Part shown: piece after piece, positions 36,208 through 48,760 of the stretch
Numbering within the stretch: position 1 is the stretch's first letter
Layout: each line of letters opens with the position of its first letter
DNA from: Symbiodinium natans
Lineage: Eukaryota; Sar; Dinophyceae; Suessiales; Symbiodiniaceae
Reading direction: 5' to 3'
NCBI GenBank assembly: GCA_905221605.1
Contig: CAJNDS010001591.1
Span: 60,001 to 124,000 of the forward strand
DNA: 64,000 bases
Program-made: the position numbers and the translations under genes
Notes under the pieces: model-generated
Told to the model about the DNA's origin: nothing
Seen by the model: only the letters and a program-made list of their open reading frames with translations
Databases searched by the model: none

Positions 36208-36718
36208 TTGTGCATCATGTGCCTCGGATTTTTCTCGAGGATCCAGCAGCATTCGTCGGACACTGGCAGCGCAGCATCTACTACACGGATGAACATTGAA
36301 GAGTTGAAGAAAGAGGAGCCAGCTGTCGCTGGAGATGATGTTATGAGGCTGTGCTGGAACCAAGTTCAGGACAACGAGCAGCCAGTCGCTGATGTGAGTC
36401 AGCGAAAAGGCACGATGTGTATGTGTGCCGGTTCGAGCGCAATCCGACATGTCCAAATCATCTCCAACGGCTAGCTGGCTGTCAGGAGATGCGTCCCCTA
36501 CAATCACGGCAACTCCAGTCCAAGCTCGACCAACGGCTTGGCAGCAAGTTTATTCCGAAGAGTATCGCGCGCACTACTACTGGAACACGGAACCTTGGCC
36601 GAGACTTGCTGGGGAGCTTGGCTTGGCTGTGCACGCCGGTGGGGTGTCGGTTTGCGGATGTCAGGAGACGAACGTGACTCAGTGGGAGCAGCCGACGCAC
36701 TTCATCCCGGCATCCTGA
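36208..36718 (+). CDS. WW-domain exons, possible C-terminus of the helicase gene
   Basis: WW domains bind Pro-rich ligands. Exon 1 ends AWQQVYSEEYRAHYYWNT (to 36589) and exon 2 starts ETNVTQWEQPTHF (from 36665). Together they form a WW core with both signature Trp and the Tyr-Tyr-Trp strand. The intron (36590-36664) starts GA and ends CAG. The stop is at 36716-36718. An upstream exon near 36290-36390 reads NIEELKKEEPAVAGDDVMRL. All are on the same strand just after the helicase exons, so a helicase-WW fusion is possible but not proven. Confidence 0.6.
36590..36664 (+). other. GA-AG intron inside the WW domain
   Basis: The donor is ACG|GAACCT and the acceptor GTCAG|GAG; 75 bases. Only this junction yields an intact WW strand (WNT|ETNVTQWEQP). 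Confidence 0.7.
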
Positions 36719-39700
36719 GTACACACGTGTTAGAAGTTTCTGATAAGAAGATCTCGGATGATTTAGGCCCGAAGCTCCATCCGCTAGCTCCAGCTTCCTG
36801 AAACATCCTTCAGGGTATCTGTTGACCGGTCAGAGAAGCCAAGTTTTGCGCTTTTCTGTTCAGATTCGCATGGCTTCAGAGACTGGACCACGTTTAATAG
36901 GCTGCCCCTGAGGCGTCGAATTAGCTCGCTCGCTTCTGTTGAAGAGGCCATATTGGCCAAAATGATTTTCGAATCATGCAGAAGCCTTGCTCTCTGCCAT
37001 GTCAGCCAGTCTGGACCCACGGCCCAGTGCCGGGTTGGGCAAGACCTTCGGCTCCGGGCTGGGCAAAACACGCGCGCGGCTGTCGTGATTGTAGGGCATG
37101 ACGGGCGCAACCACCACTCGGCTCCATCCGTTGATCGCGGCACCAGGTATAGGCATACGACCCATTCTACCACACATGCGGAGATAGCATAGGTGTGTAC
37201 CTTGAGCATGCTGTTCCGTTACGCCCATGTCACAGCCAAACCCCACCCGTCCCGGCTGCTTCAGCAGCAAAATCAAAATAGTACCAAGAACCTGAGGTGC
37301 AAAGACCTTGAACTGTTTCGGTATTCTGCATTTTGCTGCAACCCAAAACTTATTCTTCTTTCCCTTGGAATACTCAGCCGCCAAGATGCTTGCTCTGCTG
37401 CTGCCAATGCTGCATTGACTGTCTGTGCGATGCAGACATCGGCAGCCCATCGTTCATTGGACTCCAGTGATGTTTTCGGCTGCAGCCTCAGGCAAGCAAA
37501 GGCCAGAACCTTGAAAGACTGCCAAAAAGATTGACTATCATTAACAATGATACCCCATAGGTCTAGCAGTAGCAACGTTAACCATAGCAGCGTTAACAAT
37601 GATAACAAACAACTGTCATGATTCTCATAATATGACTACGCCCAGGTTATCTACATGGAACTGCGCCGACAGCTGACCATCAGGAAGTCTCCGCCAGCAT
37701 CGGGCGAGCCACACTTACGGCATCCCCATTGCTCGCAAGGCTCAGCAACTGGGCCGCAAGCGTATCTGGGTTTGGGGGTTATTCTTTGGGGTTTAGGGCT
37801 TCGGGGTTTTTTAGTTGGGTTTTCAGGGTTTGCGGAGGGGAGGGTTCCCTTCAAGCAGAACTTTGGCGAGCGACCCTGAGTTCAGTGTTGCTCTCAAGGC
37901 AAGCGAGCAAGAGTCCTAGAGCCGGAGGCAGGCAGTGCTGATGCTGAACCTCAGCACCTTGCTCAGAGAATTTCGTGTGAATCATATCATGGGCATCCAT
38001 ACTGAGACATTTGCAAGGGGGCAACGCGGTCCCATGCCCCTTTAGTCATGAGCTGCCACGGCATTCAGAAATTCATGTGAGAATGTCCGGATGCTTGGCC
38101 AGCGCATTCCAAGGGCCTCACTGCCAACGCCTTCTAGAGCATCCAGGCGAAGCCGAATGTTGTCAGGGCTGTACACAAGCGCCCGTAGCCTAGGATGTAG
38201 GGGCCATTGACGGGAGGTTCCCATTCCTCATGCTTCCGATAGGAACGATTTTCCCAACCATAGCAACTCTCCTGAACGTTTTTCTCTGCAGAGGCCCGAT
38301 CTTGGGAGCGAGGCGCAAGTTCTTCACGAGATGGACATGCCCGTCACGCTGCGGGCGCAAGTCAAAAGCTCCCCAGGACTGGAAGTTGCGTCCCAAGGAG
38401 CGAAGGGGGATCCTTACAGCAGAAGCGCTCTCTTGCAGGAAAGGCGAACGCCAGAGGAAGCAAGAGAAAGGTAGACATCATGGAGGCCAGGATTGGCATC
38501 AGGCAAATCTTGCAGGTTTCTGGCGGCCTCGAAGTTAAATATCTGGTATAAGAACCACGTTGCCGCTACAATCGCTACAGTTCTCGGCGGCAGCCCTGCA
38601 GCATCCGCAGGCTTTGCCTGATCCGCTACAGGGCTCCCACGATGCCTCTCTGCTCAACGCGTTTCTCTCGGAGAAAGCTTGTTTGGATACTGAGAGCGGT
38701 GCCGTCCTCGGTTCCTCCTTCTGCTAGGCTGCTGGCTGCTAGTCTCCCATGTCTTTTGTCTTTACGTATAGGCTTCCCTGTCAGATTCCTGCGCTACTGA
38801 GGTGTATCTGGGCATCTTGGCCAGACCTAGACACACTTCTGTTGCTTCTTCCCTCCTCCCTGGCCTGCAGCTCCTGAGCTGTTGACAAGCAAGCCTCATG
38901 CGACTGTCGCCCCGCCTTCACCCGCCGCGAGATTCAGAAACAAGCACCTGGAATCAGGACCTGGTACAGCCAGACACGGTCAGCCTGCACATCAAATGCG
39001 TCATTGAGCGGACTCTCCGCCCTCAAAGAGGCCTTGAAGGCTGAAGGGCACGAGGTGGGGCTTCACAAGATGCTGCGTCTTTTATTTCAAAAGGTTGTGG
39101 CGCGTGAACCTGAGGTGGTCCTTCCTGACCGGAAGCAGCTGTCTGGACTTCTGGAGTGGCAGGCTGTCCGCATTCCAGCGGAAGTCCTCGCGCTAAGTCC
39201 CGAAGATCTGAAGTGGCGCCGCTTAGCAAGGACTTCAGCTGTGACACCCGATAAACAACTGTGTCACGATGTGTATACATGTGTATATGATCAAAAGCAA
39301 TTGTTTTGAAAGATAATAGCAACATACGAAGCAAACAGAGAGCCCAGAGTCCGAATGTCGGCTCGAGGATGCCAGCCGCTGGTGAAATGGCTCTTCCAGG
39401 TCCGGGAGCCATCTGACGCATTGCCGGAGGCGAAGCTGTCCACAAGGCCTGAACCGATGATGCTCGTGACTGTGACATGGAGCCTCGGCTTAGAATGAGG
39501 CTTCTCATCTACCCTGACGCCGTCTTCGGGTGCTTCGTGGGCCTTGGCCGCCGCCAGCCAGGCGAGACTGTGGTCGTGATCAGCCCATGGTATTGGGTGG
39601 GGTAGCATTGAATATTCCGACAATATTGAATAGCCCGATGTACACAAGTAGTAAAACGTCAGTATATAAGGTAGGCCATCAGGTGTCTCTCAGCCAGAGA

Positions 39701-39870
39701 GCGTCTTCGAGTGCCGAGCTGTCAGTGCTGGTGCATCTGCGAACCGGACTCGGCGGCGGGCTGTGAACAGTTTCAAGCTGGAGCTTCAGAACAATCGCGA
39801 CTCGTCCTGCTTGCAACCGCCAGTTGCAACTTGCCAAGGGGAGATGATCCCCCACGCGGCAGCACCGCAG
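36719..39870. other. Region between WW exons and the SNF2 gene
   Basis: Contains a degenerate telomere-like patch (37765-37850) and AAC/GTTAAC-rich repeats (37540-37620). The frame 39004-39309 contains LHKMLRLLFQKVVAREPEVV and DRKQLSGLLEWQAVRIPAEV, and may be an N-terminal SNF2-gene exon. Confidence 0.3.
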
Positions 39871-39875
39871 CACTG

Positions 39876-42800
39876 AGGACTTGACCCCGCGGCCGAGCAG
39901 CCGCCCAGCTTCCGACGCCACGCTTTGCGCCAGGAGCAGCTGAGGCGGGCGTCTGCACATCAGAGTGTGGGGGGGACGCAGCTGCCTCGTGACATGTGGA
40001 TGTGCATATCAGGTCCTTGTACTGGATGCAGCAGCGTGAGTGCGAGACAGAGCTCTTCGACCTGACGCTGCACCGTGTGAGGGTGGACCCTCTGACCCCG
40101 GCCACTTGTCATCTGACAAAGGGAAAAGGGGGAACTCGTGAATGAACACCAGGTCATGTGTAGCAGATGAAGACTGATTCAACCTCAAGTTCTGGTACCA
40201 ACACAGGAAGAGCCCCTGCCAGCATCAAGCGTCCACGTGAAGTCGTCAGCCCAACTGGGATGGCAGCTGGAGTTTCGTCAGCGACAGTCTTTGATCCTAC
40301 GAGGCCGAAAGATCAGAAGATGCTTTCGAGTTCCAGACACAGCTCTAACCAGATGATTAATTGGTAATATTCGTAATATTAGTAATATTAAGAACATTAG
40401 TAATATTAAGAATAATAAGAATATTAAGAATATTCAGAAAAATAATAGTAATAATGTTCTTTTGTGGCCCCAAGGTGGCATCTTGGGAGATGCGCCCGGG
40501 TACGGCAAGACTGCCACAACTATCGGTCTCATCGATGCTGGCACTCGTGACTGTCAGCTGCACCTTCCGGCCGAGAGCGAGCCCTACTTCTTCAAGTCGA
40601 GTGCTACACTGGCAGCCCGCTTGCAAAAGGGATCTTGCAAGGTTGAAGTTCACGGTTATGCAGCCACCCGCGCGCGCGCGCGCGCACGCGACTTGGACTC
40701 CGTGCGCCTTGCTTGGACTCCATGTGCCAGGTATTGGCTCCCTCCAATCTGTTGAACCAATGGCTGGATGCAGCTCGGATGCAAGTTGTCATACTCAACT
40801 GGTCTAAGCTTGTACATTGTATATGCTTTCAATCCGAAGCATTGGCAGATGACGACACAGCTTGCAGAAACCCGCATTGCAGTCGCTCCCCAAACACTGT
40901 ACACTTAAATGCTATATAGCCCTGACCGGCTCAAGCTTGGCACAGGAGATCCAGAAGTTCACTGGTGGCTCTGGAGTTGACGCGTCCAGTGGCTGCAACC
41001 TCAAGGCATGCAGGAAGTTAGCGCCACGCCCCCTTTTTCGGCAAGCGCAAATCACCGTTGCATTGTGACCGCTGGCCTGCCAAGACAACTCTCATAAAAT
41101 AATTCAGAATTAAGCTTGGGAGGGACTTCTTGAGGGAAGGTTCAGGGGCGGTGGGAGTCGACCGTTGCGATTTTTCGCTTGAGAGCAGCTGAACTGATAG
41201 AATGCTGGCATGCGCTCTTTCGACCACAAGCTGCGTCTTCCACTGAATACTGATCTTTGGATGATATGGAGAGCAAGCCATCCAGCGCAAAAAGCTGGGC
41301 GGCAATGCAGCCACAAGACAGTAGACTGCAGTTGATGTAATCAACACACCAGGTATATTTTATCGGGTGGCGATGGAACGAATGGTGCCAATGTGCCAAC
41401 GCAGAAATCGGGTTATTTTCGCTAACAATGTTTCAAAGTCGCTGCCGCCGGCTCCTCGCTCGTCGCTGGCCTGTCTTCACCTGGATCTCCTTCTTGCTGC
41501 CCCCGTCATCTCTTCTCAAACCCTGAGTTGGGCCTCGTAGCTGGCATCATGTAGGCATTCACACATGGACCACCCATCCTTCATGTGTTTGAACGCCCGT
41601 CATAGGGGGTAGTTCCAATTGCAGTTCGCCCTCGGGCAAAAGTAGATTGCATCATCTGCATGCGTTAACCCGCACCTTCCACGAGGGCCTGCAAGAACAA
41701 AGCACAGTGCCAAACAACCAGTTGTCCAAGTCCGCTCTATGCCAGGGAGGGCACACACTTAGGGTCAAGTCCTTCTCGTTGTCGGTTTATTGAGTCGAGG
41801 TCGCAGTAGCACTTGCTTGTGGTCAGTGGTGTAAGAGAGAATTGATGGTTGGGAAGGTGCTGGCCATTGGGACAGCAGCCCAGCTCAAGACGCTCACGGT
41901 GGACAAGATCAGCTGCGCCGCACCTTGGCTCCGGAGCTGGCGTCTGGGGACCTCCAAGGGAGACCGTATGAGGGGTTCCATAAAGTTCCCAAAATGTGGG
42001 AGCATAGAAGGGGGCACCCCTGTTTGGGAAGCACCCACGTGAGAATGTACCTTCAATTGGTGTGCTTTGCGTGAGCAAGACTGCTTTCTATGGCTCTTTG
42101 CAGTTTTCTTGCGGGTTTGTACTCCTCCCGGTAAAGAGGGATTCTACGGCATTTCGGTAAAACTGTTCGAGATTGAATGGTGCTTGACTCCGTCTGGCCA
42201 CAGACTTTCCCGACGGGAACTAGGAGAGAGGAAGCAGGCAACATGGGGCGTGTTCCAAGCCGAAGCATCTTCAACACGCAGCCAAGGATGTCGTGGTGTG
42301 CTCTTATCGCCTGCTGTACTCTCCAGTCTACAGGAGACGCTTGCAGGAGCTGTCGGGCGATTTCTCTCAGGTCTCCAATGGCGAGGTGCGTGAGTCTCAA
42401 ATGAATGTCTTGGGCTCCCTTTCCCCCGACCCAACCCCCCCCCCCCTGAGCATGACTAGACTAGATGAACAACGAGAGGCCACCCGCATGACTGTGGACA
42501 TTCAAAGCTTGCGGCGGAACACCAAGAGATTTCGTGAGAACCCCGACGAGCTTGGATGGCTCCAAGCGCCGGATCCAGCTGTGGGCAGCCCTGAACGCAC
42601 GAATAGGTCGACAGGAGGGCCCAGCCGCGACCCCAATGGCTTGTGCTTCCCTGTATTGGAACAAGTTTGGTGGAGAAGAGTCGTCTTCGATGAGTTCCAC
42701 GAACTTGAGGCGCCTGTTGCGGAAAAAGTGCAAGCGCAGCATGCGCCAGAATTGGACCCAGGGGCTGTCTACTTGCAGTTTCTAACGTCATGGCACCTCT

Positions 42801-45800
42801 TCAAGGTAAATGGTTTCGATTTGCTGGTCCAGGGGTTCACGGTTCCGCTGCAGTTTGACTGCTTGATCTTTCCCCGCTTCTTCCCAGAGGCCATCGGCGA
42901 CACGGCGCAGTTCGACTCGCTGCAGTGCATTTGCGCAGGCTGCCGGTGGGGCCTGACAGGCACCCCTCCCACACGAGACTTGTCGCAGGTGGCGACTTTG
43001 GCGAAGTTGTTTCAGCTTCCAGGCTTGCCCTGCGGGGATGGCTGTGACTTTGAGGTTCAGCTCGCCCAGGAGATGGCTCAAAGCTTTCTGGATCGTTTTG
43101 CTCGACAAAACACAAGTGAGGAGATTGAGCCTGTGCCATTGAAAGAGCATCTGGTTGCAGTGGAGCAAACGCCTGAGGAGCGTGCAATCTACATGCAAGC
43201 TTCGCATGACCTTTGTGAAGCAAGCGGGGGCCCTCTTGAGATTACCGGAGAGTCTCGTGGCATCGAGAAGCTCATCAAGTTATGCTCGCATTTTGCAGCA
43301 TACTCCAGCATGGCTTCCGGGCCATCTGCAGATGCCGGGACGGAGTGCCGACGAATCTTATCCAGCAAAGAGCAGCAAGCAAAAAGAGCAGCAAACCAGA
43401 TGCTGCGATGCTGCATGCGCTTGGACATGCGCCTGCGGGAGGCATCTGTCGCTTCCAGCAACTCCAGCAACTCGAGTATCTGGCAGCGGCGCTTCGAAGT
43501 CCACAGCGACATTCTACGCCGTCTTGGAGCAAAGATAGAGAGCCCAGCAGCTGCTGGCACTGAGGGTGAGCTCCCCGAGTCACCCGCTACCTTGCAAGAC
43601 GACCGCGGTACTTTGGCTGTCGTGGCTGGCGTGTCTCAACCATCTGCTGCTGCTGCTCGGTTGTGTTATGTTGTTCTACTCTTGCAGGGAGGCCCTGTAT
43701 GTAGTCCATGGCGTCCTCCAAGCCTCGGCAACAGAGCTCAGGCAGCGGCAGCAGCTGCGCTTGTGGAGGCCACCTTCAACTCGGTGTTTTGGTTCCATGC
43801 ATGCCATAGATCTCGAAATTGAACTGCAAGCCCGCTCAACGAGCTGCCGATGTTGTCGGTGGGATGCAGACCCGTGGTACCCACGTGGTTCTCGGTTGTC
43901 TGCGTTTCTTCGGGGGTTCCAAGCTCCGACACCCCGACATGACCTGACAGGTTGCACGCATGTGCCTTGCAGAGCTGCAGAAAAAAGCCGGGGAGTTCGA
44001 GGAGACGGCAGAAGCCCTGAAAGGCAGCAGAACAGAGCAGATCAGATCTTTGAGTAGATTCAGACGCGGTTGGTTGCTAGAGTTGCTAGAGCACGTGCTA
44101 GAGCTTGCACAAGCGATGATCGCCCAGCCCTGAGATCGGACGGTGGCAGCTGCAGAGGCAGCGAGCTCCTCCCAGCGATCTCTCCAGAGCCTTCGTGGCG
44201 CTTTGTGTTGGGTTTAGGGTTTAGGGGTTAGGGCTTAGGGTTTACCTGCAGGGTAGAAAAAGACATAAGAAGATGTCAGAGCTTGCACTGGGTGCGCACC
44301 CTTCCCACGCCCAGGTTTTTTCAGCGAACGCTGGCAGCTGCCAGGGGCGATGCGTCTTCGGAGCAACGATCCTGCAGCATTTGCTTGGAGGAGGATCTGC
44401 AGGAGGCGCGCATTGCACTGCAAGAAGCAAAGTTGGAAGCTGCAACGTTGTTCGACTGAGAGGAAGACTTGTCCATAACGACCTGCGCCCACGTCTTCCA
44501 CACCGCCTGCTTGCACGATGCCATGAAGATTTTTGGGAACTGCCCAGTACCTTGTCCTGCTTGTTGTGAGACAGGTCCTGCCTTGTGACGGGACGTGGCA
44601 CTTCTTGCTCAGGAATGCCGCCAGAAGCTGGGAAAGAGCGACGTGACGCGCCTGGCAGCAGAGCTTGAAGCCCCAAATCCAGGTCGAGGCCCGTCACTGC
44701 AGGAACCTTGCTGTAGGATCGTAAAATTCGCTCTGCTATTGCAACAGGTTTCGGGATGTTGCTTCTTCACGATTGTGCGAGGGGGTGGTTGTGCTGACGA
44801 AGAAAGAACCACTGTGGACTGGCGGCCTCATTGACAGATAGTATCGTAATAGTGCATGCAAGCAGCTGGGTAAGCTTATCCGATGCCTGGGCAACCCTGC
44901 AGGCCCCAAATCGCGGGGAAGCTCAAAAGAAACGAAAGAGATAGATCAGAAGGTGCGACGGTTAAGCGTGAAGTCCCAGCGACGGTAGTAACAATTCCAC
45001 CCATCTTGCCCCCCGAAGTGCAGGCTGGAAGTAAGCTTGCTGTGATTGCGGCGCACTTGAAGAGGGTGCACGCCAGTGGCCCCTTAGCTTGAGATTCGTG
45101 GGATCTGCATGGCCGCTTGTTGGGCGCTTGCACAAATCCACTACAAGGAATGTTCGCTTCGTACTAGATGAAGTCAAGAGAGTTCCCCAGGTGAGAAGGC
45201 CTTGGTCTTCTGCCAATGGGAGGATCTAAAGAGATGCGTGTCCGCAGCGCTGGATGCATCCGGGGTGCCGCACCTTGAGCTGGTCGGGAATGTGCACAAA
45301 CGAGCAGAGGTGCTGCGCCGCTTTCAGGACTTCTGGGCTTGGGGATGTTCAGGACGTGGGTTTGACAGAAGACGTTCCTTAGGGCTTATAGGGATGTTTG
45401 GGGTAGCTGCTCAGTATCCTATACCCAGGTTAATGGAAAAAAGGCCCGACAGCCTAAACCCTAAACCATTTGCAGCCAGGATCCAGAAGACGGCCACTCC
45501 TTGGTTCTGTCCCTGGAGCATGCCGCAAGTGGCACCAATCTCACAGCCGCAAGCCATGTGCCTCAGAGGCATCAGATGATTTGCTTTGAGTTACTGTTGT
45601 TAGCTCGTGCCTGCAGGGAATGAGGTTGGGAACTAAAATCATTATTGTAATATTTCTTAATGTGTGATGGTTCGTGGTTTCATTTCATTACTCTCCTACA
45701 TTCCCTGGCTCGCAGTTGGTTGAGGTCGTCTTCGTTCACCCCATGTATGCGACCTCGGCTGAGCGAGCCGTGGCCTACGAGGCCCAAGCCATCGCCCGCT

Positions 45801-46483
45801 GCCGCCGCTATGGCCAGCAGAAGTCCGAGGCTCCTCTTCTCCCGTCAAGTGGAATTTCTTTGGGGTTAGGGGCCCCCAAAAGGCAACAGAAACATGAGGA
45901 TCCGGGATTCTGGAAAACCCATGTTTGGGATTCATCAGGGTGCGGGAGGGGGGCGGGGGACAGGTCAAAAAGCGTTGGAAGAAAGAAAGACTAAGGCTAA
46001 GGAGAAAGAGCAGAGAAACACAGATGATTGCGTGGAAGTGCGACTTGGAGCCCCAGTCGTTCTCAGCAATAATTATATATATATATATGAAGCTCTAAGA
46101 AATCAGAAAATACCCCTCGTCCCAACACCTGAGAAACTCTTCTACTGGTGCTTGCAGCATGTGGTGCGTCGGAAATCAGGATTGACGCCGACACACAGCG
46201 TTAGAGCGTGCACGCCCTGAATTGCGACATTCAACCATCCAAAAATGTTCCAAAACCCGCGGAACCCTACCACATCCTACGGAATTCTGTGATTGAAATG
46301 CGACATTCAACCATCCCAAAACATTCAAAAACGCTTGGAACCCTACATCCTACGGGATTCTGTGATCCCAGGAAAGCAGGCAGCCGAAACCATCAACCGC
46401 GCATTACATCAACAGCTCAGCATTCTGGAGCCTTTGAAAGGTGAACTGCTGGCGCTTCGTGACAAAAGGCACCATTGAGGACC
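39876..46483 (+). CDS. SNF2-family ATPase with RING-H2 finger (SHPRH/RAD5-like), many exons
   Basis: SNF2/RING proteins remodel chromatin or ubiquitylate PCNA in DNA-damage tolerance. Motifs in order: LYWMQQRECETELFDL (about 40020); Walker A, GGILGDAPGYGKTATTIGL (about 40474); LAPSNLLNQW (about 40737); DVVVCSYRLLYSPVY (about 42287); DEFHELEA box with WWRRV before it (about 42672); CRWGLTGTPPTRDL (about 42941); the RING-H2 finger CSIC...CAHVFHTAC...CPEC (44373-44625); then the second lobe: GSKLAVIAAHLKRV (about 45028), GEKALVFCQWEDLKRC (about 45190), SLVLSLEHAASGTNLTAASH (45500-45558), EAQAIARCRRYGQQ (about 45780) and WRFVTKGTIED (about 46447). RING between the lobes is the SHPRH/RAD5 plan. 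An in-frame TGA (44457-44459) lies within the RING, so this copy may be inactive. Both ends and some exons are unresolved. Confidence 0.8.
40363..40455. repeat. (AAT)-rich tract before the Walker A exon
   Basis: About 90 bases of AAT/AATATT repeats, ending about 17 bases before the Walker A exon of the SNF2 gene. Confidence 0.85.
42806..42889 (+). other. 84-base in-frame intron in the SNF2 gene
   Basis: It starts GTAAAT after TTCAAG and ends CCCAGAG before GCCATCGGC. Its length is a multiple of three with no stop, so the ORF reads straight through it and a simple ORF call would include 28 spurious residues. Confidence 0.55.
44215..44245 (+). repeat. Telomere-type motif in a SNF2-gene intron
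   Basis: Consecutive GGGTTTA, GGGTTTA, GGGGTTA, GGGCTTA, GGGTTTA units just upstream of the RING exon. Confidence 0.75.
44547..44612 (+). other. 66-base GT-AG intron inside the RING finger
   Basis: It starts GTACCT after TGCCCA and ends GCTCAG before GAATGC. Splicing creates Cys-Pro-Glu-Cys, the last zinc-ligand pair of the RING. Confidence 0.8.
45328..45479 (+). other. GA-AG intron in the SNF2 gene with telomere-type motif
   Basis: The donor is TTTCAG|GACTTC and the acceptor GCCAG|GATCC, so CAGGA is repeated at both borders. Splicing joins EVLRRFQ to DPEDGHSLVLSLE. It contains CCTAAACCCTAAACC near the 3' end. Confidence 0.7.
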
Positions 46484-48150
46484 TTCCTCTTGGCAGACCA
46501 ACCCTAAACCCTAAGCCCATAACACTAAACCCTCAAACCCTAATCGCCCACCTTTGGATGTTGGAACATCGGCCGCCAGGAGAGCATCACGGCCGCTCAC
46601 CAACAAGAGCTCTGGCAGCGCGAAGCGGGGAGAAGTGCGAGAAAACGCCGGGCTGTGGGAACGAGCCTGTGGATTGTAGACACTCGTGCATCGTTCAGCA
46701 TCGACACCTGAGTGTGCCGAGCAAGCGATGTCTGCGAGCTCCGTCCGCCCTCCGAGCTCTACACATGGTTGTTTCCAGTTGCGGCACTGGTACTTGTGTG
46801 TAAAATGCAACTACTGCAAGACAAAGTTCCAGCTTCACCCTTCCCACCTCATACCATGATTCAGAGTGAAGCTAAGCATGCCCTAGTAACCACCTACATG
46901 TAGTCAGCACCAGTCAGACAGCTGGGATCACGGCATTGCTCGCACGGTTCACTTCGTTTCCTGTCTGATCCTGAGACAAGATATCCAAGCGCTGTGATAC
47001 TGTGGGAATCTGCGGGACACCGTGGCAGAAATACGGAAGTTTGGAGATCCGCCACCCTCAGGCCATCGATGCCGGAGGCCCTGGGAGTTTCCCAGTCGAG
47101 AATCTCCCGTTGCGCTGCGTCCCGATGCGCAGGCAGCTTCGCCGGAGACCTTCCAGGAGCCTTTCAGCTTGTCATGTCGTCTTTCAACTCAAGTACGCAG
47201 CTTTGCAGCTCCAGAGTATCGCAAGTCTTGAAGCCCTTACTCACGCGAGCCATGCAAGTGTTGCATGGAGGCTGCTGAGTCCTTCCAGGGAGCAAGGCGC
47301 GGCACCTTTTTTCAGCCCGGCCGGTGCTCTTGAAGTTGTCCCAGGATGCACACGGGACGGGACAGATTGCATTTATGCATACATATACATACATATTTAC
47401 ATATATATAGAGATACATATATATATATATATGGGTTGGAGAATCACGGGAAACTCGGAACCATCCCCTTTGATCAGTTGACTTCGAGCCGGAGCCCCTG
47501 TGTGCGGGCAGTTGTCAGCAAAGCGAGCTGCGAGGCCAGGCTACGTCTTCAAGGTGGACAAGCACGGCTTGGGGCGACCCCTCTTGTCTTCCAAATCGCG
47601 CACACGCAAGTTCTGCTCCGTTGTGACTATGATCTAAAACAAGCCCGTCGCATCCTGCTTGAGGTACTACTTGGACCCCGTTCAGGTCAACCGATCTATC
47701 TGGGACGATGCCAGCAACTGATTTGGAGCAATAACAAGCGCTCGCACCAAGAGCGGAACAGGTAGTTTGGGCAGTTCAGGTCATCTCCAAGTTGCCTGAG
47801 ACTTGGCGCGAAACGCCACACCGGGAGGCCAGGTGTCATGTCGTCAGTTGTCACCATTCCAGCTCCACATGCGTAACATATTTTGAAAGGAGCAGCTGCG
47901 TGGGCATCTCAGTGGTAGAGGTGGTGAAGGTAAGTAGTGAAGGGTACACGGTCGGAGTCGGCTTGAGGCGTGAGCGAGAAACAGAGCTGTGGCTTGAGCA
48001 TGTCGTGCGGACCTGAGCCTCAGCAGACCGGCCGGACAAGTGGCATGCGGGCACGTGGAGGCACAGTGAGTTCGGCTTCGTGGTGGACAAAGTAGAGGAC
48101 GAGCTTGGAGCTTTGTGGAAGTGGAAATGAGTTGCAACGTTGTACCATGT
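46484..48150. other. Spacer with degenerate telomere motif and unplaced exons
   Basis: CCCTAAA-type units lie at 46499-46550 and an AT-dinucleotide tract at 47375-47430. Protein-like pieces GYVFKVDKHGLG (about 47541) and SEFGFVVDKVEDELGALWKW (about 48067) may belong to one gene; the family is unknown. Confidence 0.35.
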
Positions 48151-48159
48151 TGTACCCTA

Positions 48160-48760
48160 GGCCCTAGGCCCTAGAAATCAACTTGAGTTGTGAGGCCCGG
48201 CCAGAAACTGCAGAAGGGCGAGGTGTGACAAGTTGCCAGCTGCCAACCATACGAAGCTGCGCACATCGGCAGGCCATCGTGGCGATAGAAGGGCGTTTGC
48301 TTGCAGGGCTTTCCGCCCCGCAGATGCAGGCCTGGGAAAGCTGCAAAATATATTCAACCGAGCTGTGACGGTCGGAGCTCAATGGCGGTGGTTTTCCCAA
48401 CTCGAATTTCTTGATCAGGCCTCCTTCCAGAAGCGCCGTGTCGATGGTGCCCGACTGTACGTCGTAGATCTTGCCAAAGTGCGCCACTCGTTTTCCGAAC
48501 GTATTTTACAACACGTCTTTTCAAAGAAGCATGATGTTGTCTTTGCAGGCGGAAGAGCTATCCAAACGAGACCCGAACATCATTGAGATGTATGATCCGA
48601 TCAAGCAGGCCTTACTCTCACCGAACCCTGCCTATGTAGACCAACATTCGGTGCGCAGTATCTGCTGTTATCTGACCATGCTGGGCAGCACAACTACTTC
48701 TTTCACAAGAAGACCGGCAAGAGCGCATGGACGTTGGAGGACGTCCGTGCTGGGGTGAGA
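48160..48760 (+). CDS. Exons with partial WW-like strand, unidentified
   Basis: One exon reads EELSKRDPNIIEMYDPIKQA and then SPNPAYVDQ (about 48553-48645), ending at a GTGCGC donor. The next, after GGGCAG, reads HNYFFHKKTGKSAWTLEDV (48691-48747), which looks like the second half of a WW domain (aromatic pair, Lys-Thr-Gly turn, Trp). The first WW Trp is not seen. 48400-48470 (FLDQASFQKRRVDGARLYVV) may be another exon. Confidence 0.35.

Noticed and set aside
40917-40935. TAGCC...GGCTCAAG as a spliced-leader relic
   Set aside because: The middle does not match and it falls in or next to SNF2 coding sequence; chance is sufficient.
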